DNA from: Polaribacter sp. Hel_I_88
GTDB lineage: Bacteria > Bacteroidota > Bacteroidia > Flavobacteriales > Flavobacteriaceae
Length of the DNA: 64,000 nt
Assembly (NCBI RefSeq): GCF_000687935.1
Contig: NZ_JHZZ01000001.1
Location: forward strand, 620,001-684,000
Direction of reading: 5' to 3'
Below, one piece after another: positions 36,052 to 44,936 of this stretch; the stretch's first letter is position 1; every line of letters begins with the position of its first letter. The translations under genes and the position numbers were made by a program. The notes below the pieces were generated by a model, which made no database searches, was not told where the DNA came from, and saw only the letters and a program-made list of their open reading frames with translations.

Positions 36052-37058
36052 TATTTATATTTTTTTAAATACCAATTAATGGTTTTTTTTATTCCTGACT
36101 CAAAGTTTTCTTGTGCTTCCCAAGCTAATTCTTTTTCTATTTTTGATGCATCAATTGCATATCTAAAATCATGTCCTGGCCTATCTTTTACAAATGTAAT
36201 TTGATTTTTATACGAAGTTTCTTTGGGAGAAATTTCATCTAACAAAGCACAAATTGTATTTGCAATATATAAATTATCTCTTTCGTTTTTTCCTCCAATA
36301 TTATAAGTTTCTCCTAGTTTCCCTGTTTTAAAAACCAGTTCAATTCCTATGCAATGATCTAACACATACAACCAATCTCTAATATTTTTACCATCACCAT
36401 AAATAGGAATTTCTTCATTAGAAATAGCTTTTCTGATAATTGTCGGTATTAATTTTTCATCATGTTGTTTTGGTCCATAGTTGTTAGAGCAATTTGTGGT
36501 TACAACATTTAATCCATACGTATGAAAATAACTTCTTACCAAAAAATCAGACGATGCTTTTGAAGCACTATAAGGGCTGTTTGGAGCATAAGAAGTTTCT
36601 TCTGTAAACAAACCTGTTTTGCCTAAAGTTCCATAAACCTCATCTGTAGAAACATGTAAAAATCTTGAGTTTTCAAATCCTGCTTTATAAACATTTGGAG
36701 ATTCCATCCAAAAATTTTTAGCGACATCTAACAAGTTAAACGTACCAAAAATGTTGGTTTTTATAAAAGCATCTGGGTTCTTAATAGAATTATCTACATG
36801 AGATTCTGCTGCAAAATGTAAAACACTTTTAAAATTATATTTTTTAAAAAGCGATTGTATTAAATTTCTATCGCAAATATCCCCTTTAACAAAAATATAA
36901 TTTTCATTATTTTCTACTTCTTGCAAATTTTTTAAATTTCCAGCATATGTCAATAAATCTAAATTTACTACCTTAATTTCCTTGTTTTTTTCTAAGAAAA
37001 ACGGAATAAAATTAGACCCAATAAAACCTGCGCCACCAGTTATGAGAACTGTTTGCAT
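36051..37058 (-). CDS. rfbB: dTDP-glucose 4,6-dehydratase
   Basis: A 335-residue extended SDR enzyme converting dTDP-glucose to dTDP-4-keto-6-deoxyglucose. It shows the NAD site [37 protein letters not shown], the catalytic [16 protein letters not shown] with Tyr-x-x-x-Lys, and [10 protein letters not shown]. The gene follows the Wzz-like gene by 3 bp and precedes rfbA directly. It supplies the 4-keto intermediate used by RfbC or by other deoxysugar enzymes. Confidence 0.97.
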   Translation of the reverse strand: MQTVLITGGAGFIGSNFIPFFLEKNKEIKVVNLDLLTYAGNLKNLQEVENNENYIFVKGDICDRNLIQSLFKKYNFKSVLHFAAESHVDNSIKNPDAFIKTNIFGTFNLLDVAKNFWMESPNVYKAGFENSRFLHVSTDEVYGTLGKTGLFTEETSYAPNSPYSASKASSDFLVRSYFHTYGLNVVTTNCSNNYGPKQHDEKLIPTIIRKAISNEEIPIYGDGKNIRDWLYVLDHCIGIELVFKTGKLGETYNIGGKNERDNLYIANTICALLDEISPKETSYKNQITFVKDRPGHDFRYAIDASKIEKELAWEAQENFESGIKKTINWYLKKYK

Positions 37059-37061
37059 GCT

Positions 37062-38105
37062 TTATTTTTTATAGTTGTCTAAAAATTTATTTAACTGCAA
37101 TAGTAGTAAAACAATAATGGTAAAACCAGCTCCTAAAAGTGCTAGAATAAAAGCATAATTTTTAGTAATTCCTTTTATTTCATAACCAACAGGCTGAAAA
37201 TTAGAGATTACGTTAATTACTTCATATTGATTAGATTTTTCTGAGGCAATACTCCTTAAATCTGCATTTATTTGTCGGTTTTTTTCAAACAAATCTAATT
37301 CTTTTGAGCTTTGTTTGTCTGAACCAAAATCGATATTTGTTCCTGTCGATTGCTTTTTGGCTTCTTGTATCATTACTTCAATATATACTTTTCTTAAAGA
37401 GTCTATTTGAGATAAATTTTCACGATATAAAGAATCTGTTCTGTTTAAGTTTTCATTTGTTAAAACCTTTAGTCTATTAAAATATTTATTATCCACAACA
37501 GATGAAATAATAACATCATCTAACTTGTCGAAAATATTATTTTTCTCAGCAATAACTGTTATTCTATGAACTTTATAATCATATTTAGTAAAAGCTGCTT
37601 TATAATCTTCAAACTTATAACTCTTTATGGTTAGAGTATCTACTGAAAGCACTAAACTATTATACCCATTAATTAAATCACTATCAACTCTTAAGGGTTC
37701 TATTTCAAACTTTGTTAAAGAGGTAGCCTCTTCTTTATCTAAATTAAAAGTTCTTTGTAGGGTTGTAATATCTTTTTGCTTTACTAAATCATTATAATAA
37801 TTCACGTTATTATACAATTGCCTAGCACTACTAAAATTAGGCTCTACTAACAAATTAGATCCATAAGTACTTGGCTTATCAATTTCTAGAAATAACCCTA
37901 CTGCAAAACCAACTATCGCTACAATTACTATTTTTAAAATGTGTTGTTTAAAAAAGAGCAGAACACTAATAAAAAAATCAAAAATTCCCTTAAAAATACT
38001 TCCAATAAATTTAAAAAAGTTAGAAAAACCTTTTCCTATAATTACAAATAACGACCCTAAATCTACTTCCTCTTCGTTATTTTTTTTTTGTTGGTTTGTT
38101 GACAT
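37062..38105 (-). CDS. Wzz-like chain-length determinant protein
   Basis: A 347-residue protein with the topology of polysaccharide co-polymerases. It has a short cytoplasmic N-terminus, a Phe-rich amphipathic stretch (about 24-46), a first membrane helix (about 55-73), a long periplasmic domain with helical content, and a C-terminal helix (about 315-337) preceded by FQPVGYEIKG. It lacks a tyrosine-kinase domain. It sets glycan chain length with the polymerase. It is the first gene of the polysaccharide locus on this strand; I saw no consensus -7 box in its 38-bp upstream gap, so read-through from the DUF6909 gene is possible. Confidence 0.83.
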   Translation of the reverse strand: MSTNQQKKNNEEEVDLGSLFVIIGKGFSNFFKFIGSIFKGIFDFFISVLLFFKQHILKIVIVAIVGFAVGLFLEIDKPSTYGSNLLVEPNFSSARQLYNNVNYYNDLVKQKDITTLQRTFNLDKEEATSLTKFEIEPLRVDSDLINGYNSLVLSVDTLTIKSYKFEDYKAAFTKYDYKVHRITVIAEKNNIFDKLDDVIISSVVDNKYFNRLKVLTNENLNRTDSLYRENLSQIDSLRKVYIEVMIQEAKKQSTGTNIDFGSDKQSSKELDLFEKNRQINADLRSIASEKSNQYEVINVISNFQPVGYEIKGITKNYAFILALLGAGFTIIVLLLLQLNKFLDNYKK

Positions 38106-38143
38106 TGTTTGTTTGGTTATAAATCAGTTTTTAAAAAAAACTG

Positions 38144-39823
38144 TTAAAAAATTTGTTCTAATATTTTTTGTGTTATAGCATAAGTTGGTGTTACACCTGT
38201 CATCCCTAAACCTCCAGATGCCAATGTTGCTCCAGTTTCTAAAGGGTTATCAGAAGCATAATATGCATATCTTACTTTTACATCTTCAGAAATATTTCCT
38301 CTAATTTTTGAGGCAGATTGTATGGCTTTTTGGTAATGTGCGCCCTCCATTTCTAACCCAATTACATTCCAAGTAGAATCATGAAAAAATTTCAACAAAT
38401 CTTTATTTTGTAAAGATGTTCCTAAAACCGAAATCATAGAACCATCAAAAGATTTTACGCCAAAACCTTCTAAGTCTTCTTTCTTTAATTCGTTTTTAAA
38501 TGGATAATTATCTGCTGTTCCTTCAAAAATATGTGCAGTAGGAATCATGATATCTCCTTTTCCACCTTCTAAAATACCAGCTTTCCCCATAATAGAAACC
38601 GACTTCACATCTAAATGAACTTTTTCATTATCAGCTTCGTAAGGTTTTAGTAACTCATCCATAGTTTCAAAAGCTTGCTCACCAAATGCGTAATCCATTA
38701 CTATAATTACTGCATTTTCTTTAATAGAGTTTACTTTTTGAAACGGAGAAACATCATAATTTATTTTATCAGTATCAATTATTTGTACATTAATATTGGT
38801 ACCTGATGTATCTTTTACATAAATAAGTCCGTTTTCTGAAGCATAATCTTTTACTTTTTTCTGTAATTCTTTGCTATTTACATTGCTTAAAAGTCTGTAC
38901 AACTCAAAACCTTTTGAATTTTCAGCTTCTTCAGGCAATGCACCTTTTGCGTAAATAGAATTCAAAACACTGTGCATATTGGCACTAATAATATGAATTG
39001 GTCTTTTTAAAAGATTGTATTCTTTTAAAATGTGTTTGATGTCATTTGCCCATATTTCACCATAAATGTGATGTCCAATTTCTTCGATTAAAAGCGAGCT
39101 AAAAGTTACGGTTCTTTTCTCATTAGTATACACTTCTTTAATGGCCAATTTACCCAACCAATAAATTAAATTGAAAAATTTATGTGGATTTTCTTCAGTT
39201 GCAAATACCTTATAAATGTGTGAAACTTCGTCAAAAGTTCTTCCAAGGATATTGCCCATGTGTACAATTAAAACTTCTCTTTCTTTATCGTTTATTTTCT
39301 TTTGATGTAAAACAATATCTTCTAAATGAAGCCATTCTCTTATAAAGTTTTCACCTTCGTTTAAAGAAACACGTTCTTGAATTTTATGAGATTCTATGAA
39401 TAAAAAAGTTAAATGTGTTAAAATATCATAGATTTCAGATCTTCCTCTGGTAATCTCAATATTCATTTGATCCTTGTCTATTCTATAACAGTTTCTTCTT
39501 CTTTTTGGAGGAATAATCGGTTCAAAATGAGAGTTTTTATACCCTTCATCCGCAGTTAAATTTATAAACTGACATTGCTCAATGCCTTCAGGCAGTCTTT
39601 CAATAACATACACTAAACCATCTAATTCTATTTTTTCTTCTGCAATAGATCCATAAATTTCTGGACGTAAAAGCAATAAGGATTTGCGCAAAGTTTCACC
39701 AGAAACTCCCATAGGTTTGTAAAAACCTCTACTAAATAAATGACGCATAGAAATGTATAATTTTTCTATGGCGTTTGTAGATTCTTGCGCTCTTGTTCTA
39801 TCTATATTTTTTGTGTGTAGCAT
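38144..39823 (-). CDS. DUF6909 family protein with nucleosidase-like C-terminal domain
   Basis: A 559-residue cytoplasmic protein I associate with DUF6909, a Bacteroidota family of unknown function. The N-terminal 300 residues are helical and begin RTRAQESTNAIEKLYISMRHL. The C-terminal 240 residues have the order seen in the purine nucleoside phosphorylase/AMP nucleosidase superfamily: VSIMGKAGILEGGKGDIMIP, GSMISVLGTSLQ, then WNVIGLEMEGAHYQKA, which matches the nucleoside-binding MEGA-type signature, and YYASDNPLE. I infer a nucleosidase-like fold. It has its own -7 box and precedes the polysaccharide genes. Confidence 0.78.
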   Translation of the reverse strand: MLHTKNIDRTRAQESTNAIEKLYISMRHLFSRGFYKPMGVSGETLRKSLLLLRPEIYGSIAEEKIELDGLVYVIERLPEGIEQCQFINLTADEGYKNSHFEPIIPPKRRRNCYRIDKDQMNIEITRGRSEIYDILTHLTFLFIESHKIQERVSLNEGENFIREWLHLEDIVLHQKKINDKEREVLIVHMGNILGRTFDEVSHIYKVFATEENPHKFFNLIYWLGKLAIKEVYTNEKRTVTFSSLLIEEIGHHIYGEIWANDIKHILKEYNLLKRPIHIISANMHSVLNSIYAKGALPEEAENSKGFELYRLLSNVNSKELQKKVKDYASENGLIYVKDTSGTNINVQIIDTDKINYDVSPFQKVNSIKENAVIIVMDYAFGEQAFETMDELLKPYEADNEKVHLDVKSVSIMGKAGILEGGKGDIMIPTAHIFEGTADNYPFKNELKKEDLEGFGVKSFDGSMISVLGTSLQNKDLLKFFHDSTWNVIGLEMEGAHYQKAIQSASKIRGNISEDVKVRYAYYASDNPLETGATLASGGLGMTGVTPTYAITQKILEQIF

Positions 39824-39839
39824 TTCTTTTTTTGAGGTG

Positions 39840-39847
39840 CAAATATA
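39840..39847 (-). promoter_or_regulatory. -7 promoter box (TATATTTG) for the DUF6909 gene
   Basis: Perfect TAnnTTTG on the minus strand, 16 bp before the ATG at 39823. It also lies just after the CtpA stop. Confidence 0.5.
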
Positions 39848-39850
39848 AAA

Positions 39851-41485
39851 TTATTTCGCTGATAATATTTGATTATAAGAAGGTTCATTTTTCATCAATT
39901 CTACAGCCTTAAAAATGGTTGCATCATTTTTTAAATGATGTTTAAAAACGCCTTCTTCATAATAATAATTCCTAAGAATTTGATCTTCTAACAACTCGTT
40001 AATAATATCTTTATTTTTAGAAATTTCTTCAATCTTGTTTTCAAATAATTTCTCTTTAATTTTTTCGTATTCTTTGCTAATACTATTATTTTCTGTTGAT
40101 AAGTAGGCTTTTTTAAACAAACTTTCTTGCTGAGTTACAAAAGTAGTATCGTTCTCTAAAAACTTTGTAAAGGCTCTAAAATCTGAATCTTGAATCTGAA
40201 AATCTTCAGCAGCAGCTATTTCTTTATTTTTAGCAACGTAATCAATAGCAAAATTAAAAATAGCTTTAGAATTTACAAGATTTTCAGTAGCAGCTGTTTT
40301 TTTTGAAATTTCAATTTGCACATCTGGCATAACGCCTCCTCCATCAAACACAGTTCTTCCATTAGCCGTTTTAAATTCGTTAATTCCGTTATCAGAAAAT
40401 TTAGGAACTTCGCCTGTTTTAGGATTTCTGTTGGTATAATCTAACTCTTGAATACATCTTCCACTTGGTGTATAATATTTAGAAATCGTCAATTTTAGTT
40501 GTGTTCCATAGGTTAATTCTTTTTGACGCTGAACTAAACCTTTTCCAAAGGAACGTTCGCCCATAATTACTGCTCTGTCATAATCTTGTAAAGAACCACT
40601 TACAATTTCAGATGCTGATGCAGAACTTCCATTGATTAAAACTACCATTGGCAACTCTAAATCTAAAGGTTCGTTAGAAGTTTTATAAGTATTGCTCCAT
40701 TTTTTAATTTTGGCTTTTGTAGTGACTACCACTTTTCCTTTCGGAAGAAAAAAGTTAGCAATATTGATGGATTCCATTAAAGAACCTCCAGGATTTGATC
40801 TCAAGTCAAAAACTAACTTTTTCATACCTTTTTTTTTCAAGTCTTTAAAAGCTTTTTTTACTTCGGATGAAGCTTTGTTGTTAAAACGAGTTAAGGTTAT
40901 GTAACCTGTTTCTTCATCAATCATATCATAAAAAGGAACCGGATTTATTTCTACTTTTTCCCTTTTTAGCTCCTTTTTTAAAACTTCTCCTTGACGTTTA
41001 ATTTCTACAGATACTTTGGTGCCTGGAGTTCCTTTTAAGAACATAGAAAGTTGCTCTCTTTCCATATTTTTAAGTGATTGTCCGTTTGCAGAAATAATAA
41101 CATCTCCTGCTTTTAAACCAACTTTATCAGCCGAAAATCCTTTATAAATTTCACTTATTTCAATACCTTCTTCTGTATAAAAAACAGAAACACCAATTCC
41201 TGCATATTCTCCCTCTCTTCTAATTCTAGCATCTTCTACATCTTGTTCGTTGTAAAAATTAGTATAAGGATCTAAATCTTTTAAGGTATTTTTTATAGCT
41301 AAATCCGTTAATTCAGCTGGGTTTATTTCATCAACATAATACATATTCAATTCCTTGAATAAAGAATTGTAAATTTCTATTTGTTTGGCAACTTCAAAGA
41401 ATTTCGATTTAAATGAAAACGACAAAAAAATCGTCGCTACTAAAAGTACGCCAATTATTTTTTTTGATGCTATATATTTTTTCAT
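39851..41485 (-). CDS. C-terminal processing protease, S41 family (CtpA)
   Basis: A 544-residue periplasmic serine protease. It has an N-terminal anchor (about 8-25), a PDZ domain (about 85-165; IYKGFSADKVGLKAGDVII), and the S41 core with LRSNPGGSL, the nucleophile in NGSSASASEIVSG (Ser290) and the base in GERSFGKGLVQ (Lys315). The 25-residue Ser-Lys spacing is normal for the family. A longer C-terminal helical extension follows. It trims proteins from the C-terminus. It lies 34 bp downstream of rnpA on the same strand, with a small hairpin between them. Confidence 0.95.
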   Translation of the reverse strand: MKKYIASKKIIGVLLVATIFLSFSFKSKFFEVAKQIEIYNSLFKELNMYYVDEINPAELTDLAIKNTLKDLDPYTNFYNEQDVEDARIRREGEYAGIGVSVFYTEEGIEISEIYKGFSADKVGLKAGDVIISANGQSLKNMEREQLSMFLKGTPGTKVSVEIKRQGEVLKKELKREKVEINPVPFYDMIDEETGYITLTRFNNKASSEVKKAFKDLKKKGMKKLVFDLRSNPGGSLMESINIANFFLPKGKVVVTTKAKIKKWSNTYKTSNEPLDLELPMVVLINGSSASASEIVSGSLQDYDRAVIMGERSFGKGLVQRQKELTYGTQLKLTISKYYTPSGRCIQELDYTNRNPKTGEVPKFSDNGINEFKTANGRTVFDGGGVMPDVQIEISKKTAATENLVNSKAIFNFAIDYVAKNKEIAAAEDFQIQDSDFRAFTKFLENDTTFVTQQESLFKKAYLSTENNSISKEYEKIKEKLFENKIEEISKNKDIINELLEDQILRNYYYEEGVFKHHLKNDATIFKAVELMKNEPSYNQILSAK

Positions 41486-41499
41486 ATTTATTATTTTAA

Positions 41500-41519
41500 C
41501 AAGGGGTTTTAACCCCTTG
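41500..41519 (-). other. Short hairpin between rnpA and ctpA
   Basis: CAAGGGGT-TTTA-ACCCCTTG (palindrome 41500-41519) lies exactly in the rnpA-ctpA gap. On the minus strand it is followed by GTTAAAATAA, not a clean U-tract, so it looks more like an attenuator or processing signal than a full terminator. Confidence 0.5.
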
Positions 41520-41906
41520 CTATTGATTTTTATTTTTCTTTGTTTCTTCTACAAATAACTTCAATAATTTCTCCATTTTTGCATGCAAATCTTCATAACT
41601 CCACTTATCTCTGCCAAGATACGAAATCATAAAAACATAAGGTTCGTTTAAATTATCATACACAATAGCTTTTTGCAAACGATACGTTTCACGCATTAAC
41701 CTTTTTAATCGGTTTCTATCAGGTGCTTTTTTAAAGTTTCTTTTTGGCACAGAAACACCAATTTGTGCAGGAAAATCGGATGTATGCGTAGTTTTTAAAT
41801 ACATCATTCTTAAAGGAAACGCTTTTACAGAATTCCCTTCTTTATAAAGCTTTTCTATTAGCTTTCTACTTTTTAATCGTTCCTGTTTTCCGAGTGTAAA
41901 TTTCAT
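41520..41906 (-). CDS. rnpA: Ribonuclease P protein component
   Basis: A 128-residue basic protein that assists the RNase P RNA in maturing tRNA 5' ends. Visible features are FTLGKQERLKSRKLIEKLY, IGVSVPKRNFKKAPDRNRLKRLMRE with the RNR motif, and a C-terminal helix. The usual partner rpmH (ribosomal L34) is not adjacent, as is common in Bacteroidota. A perfect -7 box ends six bases before the ATG, implying an almost leaderless transcript. Confidence 0.95.
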   Translation of the reverse strand: MKFTLGKQERLKSRKLIEKLYKEGNSVKAFPLRMMYLKTTHTSDFPAQIGVSVPKRNFKKAPDRNRLKRLMRETYRLQKAIVYDNLNEPYVFMISYLGRDKWSYEDLHAKMEKLLKLFVEETKKNKNQ

Positions 41907-41911
41907 TGCTA

Positions 41912-41919
41912 CAAACTTA
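41912..41919 (-). promoter_or_regulatory. -7 promoter box (TAAGTTTG) for rnpA
   Basis: Perfect TAnnTTTG, five bases before the rnpA ATG at 41906, so the transcript would have almost no leader. Confidence 0.45.
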
Positions 41920-42039
41920 AATGAAAACTACAACTTTTTGATGATTTAATGAACTGAACTTTAAAAAATGCTTATTTTTATTCCCTCAAATTAACAATCC
42001 TTTATTAGTAATTTATAATCAAAATTAAACAATTATTGA

Positions 42040-42047
42040 TATTTTTG
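42040..42047 (+). promoter_or_regulatory. -7 promoter box (TATTTTTG) for the acyl-CoA dehydrogenase
   Basis: Perfect TAnnTTTG, 43 bp before the ATG. It is followed by GTTAAATAAC, a small palindrome that would lie at the start of the transcript. Confidence 0.45.
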
Positions 42048-42090
42048 TTAAATAACAAACAGTATTACATCAGTTTTAAATACAAACCAT

Positions 42091-43269
42091 ATGAAACCAG
42101 ATTTATTTCAAGCTCCAGATTACTATAATATTGATGATTTATTAACGGAAGAACACAAATTAATTCGTGATTCTGCAAGAGATTGGGTAAAACGTGATGT
42201 TTCTCCAATTATTGAAGAATATGCCCAAAAAGCTGAATTCCCAAAACAAATTATTAGTGGTTTGGCAGAAATTGGTGCTTTTGGTCCATACATTCCAGAA
42301 GAATATGGAGGTGCAGGATTGGATCAAATTTCTTATGGTTTGATTATGCAAGAAATAGAACGTGGAGATTCTGGAGTTCGCTCTACAGCTTCTGTACAAT
42401 CTTCATTAGTGATGTATCCAATTTTTGCATACGGAACTGAAGCACAACGTAAAAAATATTTACCAAAATTAGCTTCTGGAGAATGGATGGGTTCTTTTGG
42501 ATTGACAGAACCAAATCATGGTTCAAATCCTGGAGGAATGGAAACCAATTTTAAAGATAAAGGTGATCATTACTTATTGAATGGTGCAAAAATGTGGATT
42601 TCAAATGCGCCTTTTTGTAATGTTGCTGTAGTTTGGGCAAAAAACGAAGAAGGTAGAATTCATGGTTTATTAGTAGAACGTGGCATGGAAGGTTTTTCTA
42701 CACCAGAAACGCATAATAAATGGTCCTTAAGAGCTTCGTCTACTGGAGAATTAATTTTTGACAATGTAAAAGTGCCAAAAGAGAATTTATTACCAAATAA
42801 ATCTGGATTGGGAGCACCTTTAGGTTGTTTAGATTCTGCAAGATATGGCATTGCTTGGGGAGCTATTGGTGCTGCAATGGATTGTTATGACACTGCTTTA
42901 CGTTATGCAAAAGAGCGTGAGCAATTTGGAAAACCAATTGGACAGTTTCAATTACAACAAAAGAAATTAGCTGAAATGATTACTGAAATCACCAAAGCTC
43001 AATTATTAGCTTGGAGATTGGGAACTTTAAAAAACGAAGGAAAAGCAACAACAGCTCAAATTTCGATGGCAAAACGTAACAATGTAGATATGGCTTTAAA
43101 AATTGCTAGAGATGCAAGACAAATGTTAGGTGGAATGGGAATTACAGGCGAATATTCAATTATGAGACATATGATGAATTTAGAAAGTGTTGTTACGTAT
43201 GAAGGAACGCACGATATTCATTTGTTAATTACTGGCTTCGATATTACTGGATTGAATGCTTTTAAATAA
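42091..43269 (+). CDS. gcdH: Glutaryl-CoA dehydrogenase-type acyl-CoA dehydrogenase
   Basis: A 392-residue flavoenzyme of the acyl-CoA dehydrogenase family. Features are GAFGPYIPEEYGGAGLDQI, FGLTEPNHGSNPGGMET, KMWISNAPF, LRASSTGELIFDNVKVP, QFGKPIGQFQLQQKKLAEM and the C-terminal TYEGTHDIHLLI with the catalytic Glu371. The position and the YEGTHDIH context match glutaryl-CoA dehydrogenase rather than short- or medium-chain enzymes. It should oxidise and decarboxylate glutaryl-CoA in lysine/tryptophan breakdown. Single gene with its own -7 box. Confidence 0.92.
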   Translation: MKPDLFQAPDYYNIDDLLTEEHKLIRDSARDWVKRDVSPIIEEYAQKAEFPKQIISGLAEIGAFGPYIPEEYGGAGLDQISYGLIMQEIERGDSGVRSTASVQSSLVMYPIFAYGTEAQRKKYLPKLASGEWMGSFGLTEPNHGSNPGGMETNFKDKGDHYLLNGAKMWISNAPFCNVAVVWAKNEEGRIHGLLVERGMEGFSTPETHNKWSLRASSTGELIFDNVKVPKENLLPNKSGLGAPLGCLDSARYGIAWGAIGAAMDCYDTALRYAKEREQFGKPIGQFQLQQKKLAEMITEITKAQLLAWRLGTLKNEGKATTAQISMAKRNNVDMALKIARDARQMLGGMGITGEYSIMRHMMNLESVVTYEGTHDIHLLITGFDITGLNAFK

Positions 43270-43315
43270 ATAGATTATTTAGTAAGTTTTTTAGTAGTTT
43301 TCAGACAAAATCAAC

Positions 43316-44035
43316 ATGAGAAAAATAATTTATTTTTTTAGCATTTTTGTCTTATTGATGAGTTTTGGTTGTGAAAATAACGACGACCAAATTTTAATTG
43401 TTGATGATATTCCTATTGTTGATCAGAAAAAGGAATATAAAATTCTTTCTTTGGGAGATAGTTATACGATTGGTGAAAGCGTTTGTGAAACGTGTAGATT
43501 TCCTGAACAACTAAAAGACAGTTTATCCATCACTTTTAAAAAAGACACTACTTTTAGTTTACAAGTTATTGCCAAAACTGGTTGGACAACCACGAACTTA
43601 ATAAATACTATTGAACAGAAAAATATTACTGATGATTTTGATTTGGTGACCTTGTTAATTGGTGTGAACAATCAATTTCAAAACAAGAATTTTTCGATTT
43701 ACGAACAAGAGTTTCCTGAATTGATAGCAACATCTATCAGAGCTGCGAATAATACAAAAGCGAATGTAATTGTAGTTTCTATTCCAGATTATGCGTTTAC
43801 ACCTTTTGGAAGAGGAAGTGCATCCATATCAACAGGAATTGATAAATACAATGAATTTGCAAAAAGTTATTGTGATCAGAATGGAATTACTTTTGTAAAT
43901 ATTACTGACATTACACGTCAAGGTTTAACAAATCCTAATTTAGTAGCTTCAGATGGTTTGCATCCATCAGAATTGGCCTATACAAAATTTGTTGAAAGAA
44001 TTTTGCCATTAGCCATAGAAAAGTTAAAAGATTAA
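43316..44035 (+). CDS. SGNH/GDSL hydrolase lipoprotein
   Basis: A 239-residue lipoprotein: signal peptide ending FGC (Cys19), then an SGNH hydrolase domain. Block I is LSLGDSYTIGESV with the nucleophile Ser, the Gly block includes AKTGWTT, block III is LLIGVNNQF with Asn, and block V is SDGLHPSELAY with Asp and His. All four catalytic blocks are present, so it should be an active esterase, lipase or carbohydrate deacetylase at the envelope; the substrate is unknown. It lies 46 bp after gcdH and is convergent with the next lipoprotein gene (3 bp). Confidence 0.93.
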   Translation: MRKIIYFFSIFVLLMSFGCENNDDQILIVDDIPIVDQKKEYKILSLGDSYTIGESVCETCRFPEQLKDSLSITFKKDTTFSLQVIAKTGWTTTNLINTIEQKNITDDFDLVTLLIGVNNQFQNKNFSIYEQEFPELIATSIRAANNTKANVIVVSIPDYAFTPFGRGSASISTGIDKYNEFAKSYCDQNGITFVNITDITRQGLTNPNLVASDGLHPSELAYTKFVERILPLAIEKLKD

Positions 44036-44038
44036 ATT

Positions 44039-44524
44039 TTAATTTCTTGGAACATTACTAAAGCTTCCACTACCAAAGGCTTTTGAAGAATTCAAATTTT
44101 CATTTCTCCCTATAAAACTGAACGTTCCAGAAACAGTATTATTGGTGAAATTTATTTCTGAAAACTGGATATTTCCTCTGCTTGTAGTTGCATTTAAGGT
44201 GGTCCACATATCAGTTGTTGTTGCATTACTGATTAGGTAAGTTGCAACATTTTGCTCGCCTTCAAAGCTAAAACTTGCATCATTAAAATCATCAACCTGT
44301 AAAGTAATCGTTTCGTTTGTTACTGTTCTTGAAGCAGTAATTAGTAATTCTTGGTTGTTTACAGTAAAGTTTACATCTGTTGTTAAAAAAACTTCTCCAT
44401 CAATAATTACCTCAAAGTTACCTTCTATATTTTGTTTTACAGGAATAAAAATACCATTTTCTTGACAAGAAGTAATTGTAGCAAAAATTGTAAAAATCAA
44501 TAAAAAATAAGCGAAAGACTTCAT
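44039..44524 (-). CDS. DUF6252-like lipoprotein
   Basis: A 161-residue lipoprotein with lipobox at TSC (Cys20) followed by QENG. The mature beta-rich domain (FEVIIDGEVFLTTDVNF, ITLQVDDFNDASFSFEG, NTVSGTFSFIGRN and a closing GSGSFSNVP) fits the DUF6252 pattern of flavobacterial lipoproteins. No enzymatic residues are evident; it is probably a structural or binding protein at the outer membrane. A perfect -7 box lies 15 bp upstream of the ATG. Confidence 0.8.
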   Translation of the reverse strand: MKSFAYFLLIFTIFATITSCQENGIFIPVKQNIEGNFEVIIDGEVFLTTDVNFTVNNQELLITASRTVTNETITLQVDDFNDASFSFEGEQNVATYLISNATTTDMWTTLNATTSRGNIQFSEINFTNNTVSGTFSFIGRNENLNSSKAFGSGSFSNVPRN

Positions 44525-44539
44525 AAATTAAATAAACAA

Positions 44540-44547
44540 CAAAAATA
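44540..44547 (-). promoter_or_regulatory. -7 promoter box (TATTTTTG) for the DUF6252-like gene
   Basis: Perfect TAnnTTTG on the minus strand, 15 bp before the ATG at 44524. Confidence 0.45.
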
Positions 44548-44631
44548 TATATTTATTGTCTTATTTATGGACGAAATATGAGAAATTAACGAGTACTGAA
44601 GAAATACCTTAAAGAATAGAAACGAATAAAG

Positions 44632-44814
44632 TTATGATGCTGATTTTAATAAAATATGTGGGCATCTTTTACAGTTAATCCCTTTCTTTTTATATTTATT
44701 ACAACATTTACTTTTTGGAGTAATACAATTTGATGAGCAAACATTGCTACAAATAGAATTATTTGCTAATTTAATTGTAGGTTTTGCGATGGTTGAAGTA
44801 TAAAAAACAATCAT
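44632..44814 (-). CDS. Small cysteine-rich protein
   Basis: A 60-residue basic protein with seven cysteines in the last 40 residues: NSICSNVCSSNC, then KSKCCNKYKKKGINCKRCPH. The closing CC-x-K-Y-K-K-K-x5-C-K-x-C-P pattern resembles short flavobacterial cysteine-rich proteins I have seen annotated only as hypothetical. A perfect -7 box (TATATTTG) lies 17 bp upstream, which supports a real gene. Metal (zinc or copper) binding is a reasonable guess, especially beside the efflux cluster, but it is a guess. Confidence 0.55.
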   Translation of the reverse strand: MIVFYTSTIAKPTIKLANNSICSNVCSSNCITPKSKCCNKYKKKGINCKRCPHILLKSAS

Positions 44815-44831
44815 TCTAAAAAATTATACTG

Positions 44832-44839
44832 CAAATATA
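44832..44839 (-). promoter_or_regulatory. -7 promoter box (TATATTTG) for the cysteine-rich gene
   Basis: Perfect TAnnTTTG on the minus strand, 17 bp before the ATG at 44814. Confidence 0.45.
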
Positions 44840-44890
44840 ATCGTTTATTTAGAATAAATAAAAATAACTTACTTAAAGTTTTAATAAATT

Positions 44891-44926
44891 TAAAAGAGGT
44901 TATTTAAAATAAAATAACCTCTTTTA
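44891..44926 (-). terminator. Intrinsic terminator ending the efflux cluster
   Basis: AAAAGAGGTTATTT (44892-44905) and AAATAACCTCTTTT (44912-44925) form a perfect stem just after the DUF2892 gene. It marks the end of the TolC-MFP-RND-PII-DUF2892 transcript. Confidence 0.8.
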
Positions 44927-44936
44927 TAACCTACAT

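Noticed and set aside
42047..42056. GTTAAATAAC as another Crp/Fnr operator
   Set aside because: It is downstream of the -7 box and has two instead of four bases between half sites, so it does not match the two operators in the sulfur cluster.
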